Below, in pieces: positions 36,455-44,656 of a DNA stretch of 64,000 bases; the first letter of the stretch is position 1; each line of letters starts with the position of its first letter. Below the pieces are notes generated by a model that was not told the origin of the DNA, searched no databases, and saw only the letters and a list, made by a program, of their open reading frames with translations. Origin of the DNA: Clostridium manihotivorum (GTDB lineage: Bacteria; Bacillota; Clostridia; Clostridiales; Clostridiaceae); assembly GCF_004015185.1 (NCBI RefSeq), contig NZ_CP025746.1, positions 124,001-188,000 on the forward strand, read 5' to 3'. A program made the position numbers and the translations under genes.

Positions 36455-36467
36455 AGGAGCAAAAACA

Positions 36468-36875
36468 ATGGCTAAATATATAAAATACAAAATAATAGAA
36501 GATAACTATAATACAAATTCACATTTTATCTATTGTGAGAATTCAAACATACCCTATATAACTATCAAAAGGCTAACCAAAAGATATTCCTATGTTGAAG
36601 TTGACATGGTTGCATTTAGGCCAAATCAAAAACTTATAAAAAAAATAATGTGTATATTAAACGATCATCACTCTATATATAAGGTACTTTCTGCACTAAA
36701 AATAATAAACAATCATGAATCCTTAGTTACTTCACTTGGAAGTGAAGTTTATGGGTTTAAAATCAAAAGACAATATGATGAACAATTTGCCTCAATATTA
36801 TTTGACTTATATTATGAAGCACTGGAAAAAGCAAAAGAAACATTAATGGAGGAATTAGAATGTATACAACAATAA
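36468..36875 (+). CDS. Hypothetical protein, 135 aa
   Basis: Basic N-terminal half with beta character (IKYKIIEDNYNTNSHFIYCENSN), helical C-terminal half. No recognised motif. It starts 13 bp after the primase stop with an AGGAGC site and overlaps the next gene by 16 bp, so it belongs to the replication operon. Confidence 0.7.
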   Translation: MAKYIKYKIIEDNYNTNSHFIYCENSNIPYITIKRLTKRYSYVEVDMVAFRPNQKLIKKIMCILNDHHSIYKVLSALKIINNHESLVTSLGSEVYGFKIKRQYDEQFASILFDLYYEALEKAKETLMEELECIQQ

Positions 36876-37096
36876 AAAACTTAACAGACCAGCTAAATGG
36901 ATTTACTCAAGAAGTAGAGCAAGTAGTAGCCGAAATAATAGAAAAAGGCTATAGCAAAAATCAAGCAATAGAAATAGTAAGAATAGGTGTTGAAGACATT
37001 AAAGTCGAAGTAATGCACCAAAGTAATCACTTAAAAGAATCTCAAAATGAATTACTAAATGATATTATTTCTATTTTACAGGGAGAGATTAATTAA
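36860..37096 (+). CDS. Hypothetical helical protein, 78 aa
   Basis: Predicted almost fully helical (LTDQLNGFTQEVEQVVAEIIEKGYSKNQAIEIVRIGVEDIKVEVM). It overlaps the upstream gene and abuts the downstream one. GGAGG lies 8 nt before ATG. Function unknown. Confidence 0.7.
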   Translation: MYTTIKNLTDQLNGFTQEVEQVVAEIIEKGYSKNQAIEIVRIGVEDIKVEVMHQSNHLKESQNELLNDIISILQGEIN

Positions 37097-37285
37097 ATGA
37101 ATAGAGACAATTTAAGAAAAGTTGAAGTATTTAATAATAAAGATCAAGTAGAATGTATCGCTTATTTCCATGAGTTTTATAAAGATACTCATTGGAATGG
37201 ACAAAGTACCCCTTGTGCACTTCTAGAGCTAGAAAATGGTGAAATGCTTATGGTGTCACTAGGTAAAATTAGATTTATAAGTTAG
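37097..37285 (+). CDS. Hypothetical protein, 62 aa
   Basis: Beta-rich small protein ending TPCALLELENGEMLMVSLGKIRFIS, reminiscent of small SH3-like folds. It starts directly at the stop of the preceding gene. No family recognised. Confidence 0.65.
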   Translation: MNRDNLRKVEVFNNKDQVECIAYFHEFYKDTHWNGQSTPCALLELENGEMLMVSLGKIRFIS

Positions 37286-37319
37286 TAGAATGCTTATAAA
37301 TCTTAACCAGGAGGAATTT

Positions 37320-37727
37320 ATGAATATAATTGATGAATACAGGTTTAATAAAGCTAGATGTGAAATTCTTAAATTAGATATAAAAACTTATGAAAATGAT
37401 TATGTCAATTTAGGAGATACAAAAGAACGTTTGGATACCTTAGAACGGCTAAACAGTGCCTATAAAGCTACACTAGATTTTATATCAGCATTTGAAAGTG
37501 CTTATGATCTGTTAACTGATGATGAAAAGTATTATATAGTTGAACATTATTACAATGAGAAACCACAAAAAGATATAGCACTTTATTACTTAAGCAATCC
37601 CGAAAAGATATTAAATATATCTCCATACAAAACACTAAGTGACAAAACATTAAATCTAATAACTATAATTAGATACTTAACTAACTTTAATAAAAGTATT
37701 ATGAAAAAATTAGAGAGGATCAAATAA
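37320..37727 (+). CDS. ArpU/sigma-region-4-like transcriptional regulator
   Basis: 135 residues from ATG 37320, which follows CCAGGAGGAATTT; the in-frame ATG 37290 has no site. The N-terminal half is helical. The C-terminal YDLLTDDEKYYIVEHYYNEKPQKDIALYYLSNPEKI...SDKTLNLI resembles the sigma-70 region 4-like HTH of phage ArpU/RinA late regulators, which switch on structural genes. Here it could activate the capsid operon or a helper promoter (inference). Confidence 0.6.
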   Translation: MNIIDEYRFNKARCEILKLDIKTYENDYVNLGDTKERLDTLERLNSAYKATLDFISAFESAYDLLTDDEKYYIVEHYYNEKPQKDIALYYLSNPEKILNISPYKTLSDKTLNLITIIRYLTNFNKSIMKKLERIK

Positions 37728-37728
37728 A

Positions 37729-38895
37729 ATGGCTTATTTCAAAAATAAAGGAACAAAAAACAAACCTAATTGGATAGTTGAAGGTAGTTTCGGAACTGGC
37801 AAAGATGGAAAAAGATTAAGAATAAAAAAAACTGGCTTCAGAACTCAGAAAGAAGCAGAAGCATACTTTAATGAATATGCTAACAGTGTAAATAAAGGAA
37901 CCATTAAGGTTGAAGCAAAAAATATTGTTTTTAGCGATTTTATAAATCAATGGTTTGATGAGCATAAAAGCAGAACTCTAAGTATTAATACCAGGACCAA
38001 TTATAAATCTAGGATAGAAACACATATACTTCCTTACTTAGGCCGATATAAGCTAACTGAAATTGACACAATGATAGTCCAAAACTTTTATAATCATCTT
38101 GTAGATGAAGGCTTAAAGCCATCGTCAGTAAAGAAAATTATAGAAATAATAAATAATTGCTTTAAGTATGCAATTAAAATGAGGCTGATAGCTATATCTC
38201 CTACAGATATTGAAAAATTGCCAGTAACAAAGCCTAGTATTGAATACTGGAGCAAAGAACAGGTCGATTTCTTTTTAAATCAGATAGAAGGAACATCTTT
38301 GTATACCCCAATATTTATAGATATACTTACAGGATTAAGAATTGCTGAATTATGTGGTCTTAGATGGCGTAATATCAACTTAGAAAAAGGAGAAATTGAA
38401 GTAAGTGGCCAAATTGTATTTGATAGAATTAATAAGGTGTTAATACCTACAGACATTCTAAAGACCGATACAAGCTACAGAATAATAACTATACCTAGAA
38501 TATTGGTTGAGCACCTAAGAGCCATTAAAGACGAATATACACCTAAAGAAAGTGATTTTGTTATTCAAAATAGATATGGTTTAATCTATAACCCCCGTAA
38601 CCTATCAATGAACTTTACACGTGCAGTGTCTCATTACAAGGAATCTATTGAAGATATTACAAAGAGAAAAGGACAAGCTCCTATTAATTATATGCAACTT
38701 CCACAAATAACCTTTCATGGATTAAGACATACTCACGCTACATTATTACTTCTAAATAATGAAAACATAAAAGTCATCTCTGAAAGGCTAGGACATAAGG
38801 ACATAGCTACAACATTAAACACCTATACCCATATCATGAAAGAATTTAAAGAAAGAACTGCTTCACTTTTAGATGAAATGTTTAAGAAGCCTTAA
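37729..38895 (+). CDS. int: Tyrosine recombinase integrase
   Basis: 388 residues. The N-terminal arm-binding domain (GSFGTGKDGKRLRIKKTGFRTQKEAEAYFNEY), the core-binding SAM-like domain (residues about 65-165) and the catalytic domain with Arg in GLRIAELCGLRW, HGLRHTHAT, GH in RLGHKD and Tyr in LNTYTHIM are all present. It lies 85 bp from attR at the end of the rightward operon, so its expression follows derepression. It catalyses integration into the tRNA-Arg 3' end. Confidence 0.96.
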   Translation: MAYFKNKGTKNKPNWIVEGSFGTGKDGKRLRIKKTGFRTQKEAEAYFNEYANSVNKGTIKVEAKNIVFSDFINQWFDEHKSRTLSINTRTNYKSRIETHILPYLGRYKLTEIDTMIVQNFYNHLVDEGLKPSSVKKIIEIINNCFKYAIKMRLIAISPTDIEKLPVTKPSIEYWSKEQVDFFLNQIEGTSLYTPIFIDILTGLRIAELCGLRWRNINLEKGEIEVSGQIVFDRINKVLIPTDILKTDTSYRIITIPRILVEHLRAIKDEYTPKESDFVIQNRYGLIYNPRNLSMNFTRAVSHYKESIEDITKRKGQAPINYMQLPQITFHGLRHTHATLLLLNNENIKVISERLGHKDIATTLNTYTHIMKEFKERTASLLDEMFKKP

Positions 38896-38904
38896 AGAAG
38901 TATT

Positions 38905-38923
38905 GTGTCGCTTAAATTGTCGC
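38905..38923. repeat. TTGTCGC-type repeats, right end
   Basis: GTGTCGC (38905-38911) and TTGTCGC (38917-38923) lie between the integrase stop and attR, matching the sites at the left end. They are candidate integrase arm sites. Confidence 0.55.
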
Positions 38924-38979
38924 ATTTCTAAAATCAAAAAAGCTACAAACAAGTTATACACTCATTTATAGCCTTTTTT

Positions 38980-38998
38980 TGGTATCCCCAGTAGGAAT
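38980..38998. repeat. attR core within tRNA-Arg
   Basis: A 19-bp copy identical to 29571-29589. It is both the tRNA 3' end and the crossover site. Confidence 0.93.
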
Positions 38999-39054
38999 CG
39001 AACCTACATCTGTCCCTTAGGAGGGGACTGTTCTATCCATTTAACTATGAGGAC
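38980..39054 (-). tRNA. tRNA-Arg (CCT anticodon), integration site
   Basis: The minus strand reads GTCCTCA (acceptor), D-arm TAGTTAAATGGATAGAACA, anticodon stem GTCCC/GGGAC with loop CTCCTAA (anticodon CCT), and T-arm GTAGGTTCGATTCCTAC, then TGGGGAT-A-CCA. It is complete despite carrying attR, because the element restores the 3' end. Its original terminator now lies at 29525-29560. Confidence 0.95.
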
Positions 39055-39118
39055 ATATCTAGTTATTTGAAAAATACATACTAATTTTAAACCTTTCTAA
39101 CATTAAAGTCAAGATATG

Positions 39119-39156
39119 AAAAAAACTGCTGATAGAAAACTCCATCAGCAGTTTAT
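39119..39156 (-). terminator. Terminator of the YhgE/Pip gene
   Basis: AAACTGCTGATAG and CATCAGCAGTTT form the stem; on the minus strand it is followed by TTTTTTTC. Confidence 0.88.
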
Positions 39157-39177
39157 ATTAAATATCCCTACTATATA

Positions 39178-42100
39178 CTATGCTGCTAATTCTTCCTTTT
39201 TACCTTCTATTAGCTTTACAAACTTTTCTCCTCTTTCTATGAAGAGAACAGCTACTGTTATAAATACTACCAGATATGCTAACATAACTAAAGAGCTATG
39301 TGCTATAACTGATATATCTGAGCCTGATATAGCCTCTCTTAAGCCTGAAATAGCATAAGTAAATGGAAGGTATGGATTTAGTACTGAGAAGAATTTTGGT
39401 ACTAACTCTAATGGGAATGTACCTGCACAGGTTGTTAAGTTAAATATAAGTAATACTATTGCAAGTAACCTTCCTGCATCCCCTAGCAAGGATATAAGTG
39501 CTTGTATTATAGCTATAAATGTGAAAGATAGTAGTATATTGAATCCAAAATAAGCTATCATATTCGTTGGCTTAAGACCTAAGAATAATACTACAACACT
39601 TACTAATACAGCTTGTAGGAAGCCTATAAAGGTATATGAGAAGTATTTACCCAAAACTCTTGAAGCAGAACCTGCATTCATTCCATCGGCAACCTTTGGT
39701 GATATTACAAAGAACATCATTATTGCACCAACCCATAAGGATAATGGGATAAAGTATGGGGTAAATCCACTACCGTAGTCTTTCACTGCATTTATAGCAT
39801 CTGTGCTTACCTTAACTGGTTCTGATACAAAGGCACCCATATCTTCACTTGAATTCTTAAGCTTAGTGTTTAGTTTTTCAGAACCTTCTCCTAACTTGTC
39901 TGATAATTCCTTAGAACCATCTGTAAGTTTAGTAACACCGTCTGAAAGCTCTGGCATCTTACCATTCAGCTGTCCTAAGCCATCATTTAACTTCGCTGAT
40001 CCATCATATAATTGGCCTACACCACTTATTAATGTAGGAACAGATCCATTAAGTTGACCTAGCCCTCCAGCTACTTGGCTTGATCCATCATATAATTTAT
40101 TTACAGCTCCATCTACAGTTTGGATACCTCCAGTTACTTGAGTAGATCCATCATATAACTTTTGGATACCTTGTGTTAACTGTGGAAGCGAAGCTATCAA
40201 GTTCTGTGCGGTTTCAAGATTTCCTTCTGTTAAAGTTCTATTAGCTATTTCCAATATATCTGCATTATTCTTCAAATCTTGTTGAAGTCCCTTAACTTGG
40301 TTTGCAAGCTCAGGTGCTTTTTCAAGCATAGCTAAAGTTTGAGGTGTACTAAGCTGAGCTATAAGAGGCTTAGCTGTATCAATATCATTCTTGACCTTTG
40401 CTAGCTTTGGAAGCAGTGCTTGAACCTTAGGATCTTGAGTACTTGATATTAAATCATTTATTAAGTTTAAGTTATCTTGATTCTTTGCCAAATCGCCTTG
40501 AAGTTCATTAGCTGTTTGAGTAAGCCCATATAAAGCTAATGCATTATCATCGGTCAATAAAGGTTTAATATTATTTGCTAAAGCTAAATTTTTATCTAAA
40601 TCAGCTCTTAAGCTTCCATAGTTAGACAATAGTCCTTGAATCGCTTGAACTTGGTCTGCACTAATATTATTTAGTGAACTAGATAGACTTAGTAAGTTAT
40701 TAGCATTTTGAGCAGAAGCTTGGGCTAAGCCTTGAATCAATTGGCTATACTTTTTCAAAGTATTTATATTATCTATATATGGCTTAACATTCATACTGCT
40801 CATCTTAAGGATTGCTGGAGCAGTCTTATTTATATAGTCTTTGTATGGTTGAGCTTGGCTATCAGTTAACTTTCCTGCTGCAACTAAAGCATCAAGTCCA
40901 TTTAAAAGCCCATCCTTTTGTTGTTTAAATGTATCTGTATTAATCTGACTTTGCATATTTTGTATGTCTTCTAAGCTTTGCTCTAAGTTTGGTAAGTCAT
41001 TCATAGTATTCTGTAAAGCTTGTTGAGCACTAGTATCTTTACCAAAGGCAGCCGAAGCTTGTAGAAGAGAGCTTAATTGTGCTTTGTTTGAAGCTACATT
41101 ACCTAGTGCCTGGCTTACTGCACCAGTATTTATAGTTCCAAAAGAGTTTATTGTTGCATTTAACTTGTTTACATTATCTATGGTAGCTCTCAAATCAGAG
41201 AAAGTTTTCTTCATAGCATCACTTGACGACATTATTCCTGCAAGTTCTTTAGGTAATTTGCTTTGTACTCCAGTGAGCATAGCTTGAAGCTTGTTTGCAT
41301 CATTAACTAACTTTGTAGCATTGGCAACTCTAGTCTGTAAGGCTTGTTGGTTTTCAGCCTTTGAGAAGTCCATTTGAGATAAAACGAGCTGTATTGAAGG
41401 TTTGCTCATTATAGTCTTTATGCCTTCATCACTAGCTAATTGCTGTACATCATCCATTGTGCTTTTAACTAACTTAACGTTAGTAGTATTTAGAGAGTTA
41501 AGTATTGAAAGATCTTCATTGGATACCTTTTTTCCTGCTGTTATTACAGCTCTAACCTTTTGTAGATTCTCAACATTTAGAACCTTTTTAGGATCAAGCT
41601 TGTTAAGACCTAGACTTACAATAGTATCTTGACCTTGCTTAACCTTATCATTTAACTGTCCTAGTGCATTAGTTATCTGACTTGAACCATCAATTAATTT
41701 AGGTACTCCAGCTGAAGCCTTTAACTGTCCAAGACCATCTGTTATTTGATTTGATCCATTATAAAGTTGAGATACTCCGCTTGGCATAGCAGATGTCTTA
41801 TCTTTTAATTGACCTATACCATTCTTTAGTGCAGTAGAACCATCATTAAGTTGAGCGATTCCATCCTTCATAGTAGGTACACTGCTACCTAAAGTATTTA
41901 TACCATCATAAAGTTTCTTACTTCCGTCTGCAGCTTGCTGCATTCCATCTTTTAGTTCATACATATTATCAAAAGTAACCTTAGTAAATTCTTTTGATAT
42001 ATTAGATGAAATTTTTTGTTGTATTGCTAGTTCAACTTTTCCTCCAATTTGTGAAGCAAGAAAATTCTTTTTATCGTTAGGCACAAACTTAATCTCTGGT

Positions 42101-42486
42101 GCTTCTGGTTTGTGATCCTTAGATCTTATTATTTTACTAGAAAAATCTTCTGGAATTACAAACATTGAATAATATTTGCTTCCACTTAGCCCATCCTTTG
42201 CATCTTGTAAGGTCGTAAAGTTCCACCCTACTTCCCTATTATCTTTTAGTTCTTTTACAATATCATCACCATAGTTTACAGCCTTACCATCATTCTCAGA
42301 ACCCTTGTCTAAATTGACAACAGCTATTGGAAGATCTTCTAATCTTGAATATGGATCCCAAAAGGCTGCTAGATAAAGTAAGCTGTATAATAACGGTACT
42401 ATGATGATTGCTACTACAGAAACTCTTATCAGCCTGTTTCTAAATATGCTAGAAATGTCTTTCCAAGCAATTTTAGCAAATTTCAT
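39178..42486 (-). CDS. YhgE/Pip family membrane protein
   Basis: About 1102 residues. TM1 near the N-terminus (RVSVVAIIIVPLLYSLLYLAAFWDPY) is followed by the YhgE/Pip head (LPIAVVNLDKG...WNFTTLQDAKDGLSGSKYYSMFVIPEDFS). A roughly 750-residue extracytoplasmic coiled-coil stalk is rich in repeated LYDGSxQ and GLGQL motifs, and five or six C-terminal TM helices of the ABC-2 type follow. Relatives include phage receptors and ESX/type VII-linked proteins; the exact role here is unknown. ATG 42486 follows GGGGTGGAAAT; an upstream ATG (42534) overlaps the operator and is rejected. It is controlled by the adjacent TetR. Confidence 0.88.
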   Translation of the reverse strand: MKFAKIAWKDISSIFRNRLIRVSVVAIIIVPLLYSLLYLAAFWDPYSRLEDLPIAVVNLDKGSENDGKAVNYGDDIVKELKDNREVGWNFTTLQDAKDGLSGSKYYSMFVIPEDFSSKIIRSKDHKPEAPEIKFVPNDKKNFLASQIGGKVELAIQQKISSNISKEFTKVTFDNMYELKDGMQQAADGSKKLYDGINTLGSSVPTMKDGIAQLNDGSTALKNGIGQLKDKTSAMPSGVSQLYNGSNQITDGLGQLKASAGVPKLIDGSSQITNALGQLNDKVKQGQDTIVSLGLNKLDPKKVLNVENLQKVRAVITAGKKVSNEDLSILNSLNTTNVKLVKSTMDDVQQLASDEGIKTIMSKPSIQLVLSQMDFSKAENQQALQTRVANATKLVNDANKLQAMLTGVQSKLPKELAGIMSSSDAMKKTFSDLRATIDNVNKLNATINSFGTINTGAVSQALGNVASNKAQLSSLLQASAAFGKDTSAQQALQNTMNDLPNLEQSLEDIQNMQSQINTDTFKQQKDGLLNGLDALVAAGKLTDSQAQPYKDYINKTAPAILKMSSMNVKPYIDNINTLKKYSQLIQGLAQASAQNANNLLSLSSSLNNISADQVQAIQGLLSNYGSLRADLDKNLALANNIKPLLTDDNALALYGLTQTANELQGDLAKNQDNLNLINDLISSTQDPKVQALLPKLAKVKNDIDTAKPLIAQLSTPQTLAMLEKAPELANQVKGLQQDLKNNADILEIANRTLTEGNLETAQNLIASLPQLTQGIQKLYDGSTQVTGGIQTVDGAVNKLYDGSSQVAGGLGQLNGSVPTLISGVGQLYDGSAKLNDGLGQLNGKMPELSDGVTKLTDGSKELSDKLGEGSEKLNTKLKNSSEDMGAFVSEPVKVSTDAINAVKDYGSGFTPYFIPLSLWVGAIMMFFVISPKVADGMNAGSASRVLGKYFSYTFIGFLQAVLVSVVVLFLGLKPTNMIAYFGFNILLSFTFIAIIQALISLLGDAGRLLAIVLLIFNLTTCAGTFPLELVPKFFSVLNPYLPFTYAISGLREAISGSDISVIAHSSLVMLAYLVVFITVAVLFIERGEKFVKLIEGKKEELAA

Positions 42487-42515
42487 ATTTCCACCCCACT
42501 TTTCATAAGTTTTGT

Positions 42516-42529
42516 ACTGACTGGTCAGT
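42516..42529 (-). promoter_or_regulatory. TetR operator before the YhgE/Pip gene
   Basis: ACTGACTGGTCAGT contains the inverted repeat CTGAC-TG-GTCAG, 30 bp before the start codon. A related site, ATTGGCTGGTCAAT on the minus strand, precedes the tetR gene at 43363-43376. Confidence 0.75.
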
Positions 42530-42718
42530 TTCATTTATACTACATAGTACAACTTTTTTCAAAGCCAATTACAGGCGATTATACTAATATAAACCTCGTA
42601 AACTAAATAGAACTCAATATTTCTCTCAATATCCTAAATATACCTATTTTGTATGTGTATTAAATAGTCCCGTATCTATTATATGAATCTTTATGGAAAA
42701 GATAGTTTTCTAGACGGT

Positions 42719-42752
42719 AAAAAAGGCTACTGACAAATGTCAGCAGCCCTTA
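42719..42752 (-). terminator. Terminator of the second tetR gene
   Basis: GGCTACTGACA / TGTCAGCAGCC stem with a T run on the minus strand. Confidence 0.88.
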
Positions 42753-42764
42753 AAGTATAATAGT

Positions 42765-43340
42765 TTAAGATTTATTAATTTGTAACCCTCTGAAATTATA
42801 ATCTATTAGGTTATCAATAATGTTCTCTAAGTTTATCTTATCTATATTCAATATCTCGTATATAGCAGCAGATATTAAACTTCCAAAAAAAGCATAGGCT
42901 AAAAAAGAAGTATCTCCCTTCCTTATAAGCCCTGTATCTGAAGCTTCTTTTATGTAAACTTCAATGCTATACACATACTTTTGCAATTGATTTCTAAGTT
43001 CAAACTGTCTTAGCTCTTGGCCCCACAACTGACTCATTATAACCTTAAAAAATTCCTTATTTTTATATAAAAATGAGAGTTGTATCTTACACACTTCTTT
43101 AAGCTTAAATAATGCATCCCCTTCCAAGTCTTTAACTTGATCTATTTCTTCATGCATAAGGTTTATACCCTCAGTAATTATGAAGTTAAATATTTCTTCT
43201 TTACTTTTAAAGTGATAATATAATGTGCCTTTTGCAACACCTGCTTCTAGAGCTATTTCATCCATAGTAGCACCATTATAACCAGCTTTTGAAAATATAC
43301 TTATTGCAGCTTCAAAAATTATTCTTTTGGTTTTATTCAT
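42765..43340 (-). CDS. TetR-family regulator of the YhgE/Pip gene
   Basis: 191 residues with the TetR HTH (ATMDEIALEAGVAKGTLYYHFKSKEEIFNFII, about residues 24-55) and a helical effector domain. It lies upstream of yhgE in the same direction, separated by its own terminator. Both promoters share the CTGGTCA operator core, so it likely represses itself and the membrane protein. Confidence 0.92.
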   Translation of the reverse strand: MNKTKRIIFEAAISIFSKAGYNGATMDEIALEAGVAKGTLYYHFKSKEEIFNFIITEGINLMHEEIDQVKDLEGDALFKLKEVCKIQLSFLYKNKEFFKVIMSQLWGQELRQFELRNQLQKYVYSIEVYIKEASDTGLIRKGDTSFLAYAFFGSLISAAIYEILNIDKINLENIIDNLIDYNFRGLQINKS

Positions 43341-43362
43341 CTTAACTCACTCCGTAATTTTT

Positions 43363-43376
43363 ATTGACCAGCCAAT
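43363..43376 (-). promoter_or_regulatory. TetR operator before its own gene
   Basis: ATTGACCAGCCAAT (plus strand) is an imperfect inverted repeat sharing CTGGTCA with the site at 42516-42529. Confidence 0.7.
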
Positions 43377-43560
43377 AAAAATATATAAATTTAGGTAAAC
43401 TACTTATATCTAAACATTATATACATATTTTATACATACTTATTTATCTTAAATATACAATATTTAGATAGTATTAACAATATCTATTTCAAGATATTAT
43501 TGTTGACCAAAAAATCTGATATGATACAATTAAGTGAAAATATGTGGTATATATTTATAT

Positions 43561-43640
43561 AAAGATGTAATACTTTGATCTGAAATCTATTTTAAAAGCT
43601 CCTCTGGGTTCTGAGAGAAGAATTTGAAACTATAAATTTT
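43561..43640 (+). repeat. Dispersed intergenic repeat C, copy 2
   Basis: Matches 10771-10842: AAAGATGTAA, AAATCTATTTT and CCTCTGGGTTCTGAGAG. It lies in the 366-bp gap upstream of psd; nothing else is recognised in that gap apart from the tetR operator. Confidence 0.5.
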
Positions 43641-43706
43641 ATTGCTAAGTGGTACATCTAATATGCTATATGTATCAAATATATATTTAAAAGGTGAGGT
43701 AAAACT

Positions 43707-44594
43707 ATGATTAAGATCTACGATAGAAAAACAAAAAACTATGAGGAAGAACAGGTTGCTGGATTAAACTATTTAAAGTGGTGTTATGAATCTCCTGTAG
43801 GAAAAAGCTTAACAGAGCTTTTTATAAAGCGAAAGCTTTTCTCAAAAGTGTATGGTTATTATTGTGATTCACCTTTAAGCAAGAAAAAGGTAAACGAATT
43901 TATAGATGAATTTAATATAGATATTAATTTAGCAGTAAAAAAGCAGTCTGAATTTACAAGCTTCAACGACTTCTTTTGTAGAAAATTAACCTCTGAAGCT
44001 CGTCCAACAGATATGAACAAAGATGCATTAGTATCTCCAGGTGATGGAAGACTATTTGTATATGAAAATATAGACTTAGATAATATAGTTCAGGTAAAAG
44101 GTCTTACTTATTCTCTAAAGGAATTAATAAGTGATGATGCTGTAGCAAATGAGTACGATGGAGGAACCTGCATACTGCTTCGTTTATGCCCTACTGATTA
44201 CCATCGTTTTCACTTTATAGACTATGGAACTTGTGGGGAAACAAAAAAAATAGATGGTAGCTACTATTCAGTAAACCCTATAGCTCTAGAAAAAGTACCA
44301 AAGCTATTCTGTCAAAACAAAAGAGAATGGTCTCTATTTAAATCAGAGAACTTTGGTGACATACTTCATATAGAAGTTGGTGCAACCTGTGTTGGTACAA
44401 TAATTCAAAGCTATACTCCTAATAAAAAGGTAGAAAAAGGAGCAGAGAAAGGCTACTTCAAGTTTGGTGGTTCCACTACTATATTATTCCTAAAGAAAGG
44501 CGTAGCTAAAGTCCATAATGATATAATAGACCAAACTAAGCTAGGCTTTGAAACAAAAGTAACTATGGGTGAAACAATAGGCATAAAACTATAA
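43707..44594 (+). CDS. psd: Phosphatidylserine decarboxylase proenzyme
   Basis: 295 residues. [25 protein letters not shown] and the self-cleavage site [11 protein letters not shown] (GGST; the Ser becomes the pyruvoyl group) define the family. It converts phosphatidylserine to phosphatidylethanolamine at the membrane. Processing yields a large beta and a small alpha chain near residue 257. No phosphatidylserine synthase gene is adjacent. Start after AAAAGGTGAGGTAAAACT. Confidence 0.96.
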   Translation: MIKIYDRKTKNYEEEQVAGLNYLKWCYESPVGKSLTELFIKRKLFSKVYGYYCDSPLSKKKVNEFIDEFNIDINLAVKKQSEFTSFNDFFCRKLTSEARPTDMNKDALVSPGDGRLFVYENIDLDNIVQVKGLTYSLKELISDDAVANEYDGGTCILLRLCPTDYHRFHFIDYGTCGETKKIDGSYYSVNPIALEKVPKLFCQNKREWSLFKSENFGDILHIEVGATCVGTIIQSYTPNKKVEKGAEKGYFKFGGSTTILFLKKGVAKVHNDIIDQTKLGFETKVTMGETIGIKL

Positions 44595-44620
44595 CATCTA
44601 AATACGATCTTCTAAAGGAT

Positions 44621-44656
44621 AAAAAACCTCTCACTAAATTTAATGAGGGGTTTTAT
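44621..44656. terminator. Bidirectional terminator after psd
   Basis: AAAACCTCTCA pairs with TGAGGGGTTTT (44644-44654) with flanking A and T runs. It overlaps the last codons of the convergent CARF nuclease gene. Confidence 0.85.

Larger units (their letters stand above)
29571..38998. mobile_element. Integrated 9.4-kb phage satellite-like element in tRNA-Arg
   Basis: The bounds are the 19-bp att repeats. Contents left to right: major capsid and scaffold genes (minus strand), an iteron region, a repressor (minus), then a plus-strand operon with a Cro-like protein, small proteins, a primase-helicase, an ArpU-like regulator and an integrase. There is no portal, terminase, protease, tail or lysis gene, so the element cannot make a virion alone. 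Size, tRNA site, divergent switch, own replication and few morphogenesis genes match phage-inducible island architecture. A deleted prophage is the alternative. Confidence 0.8.
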
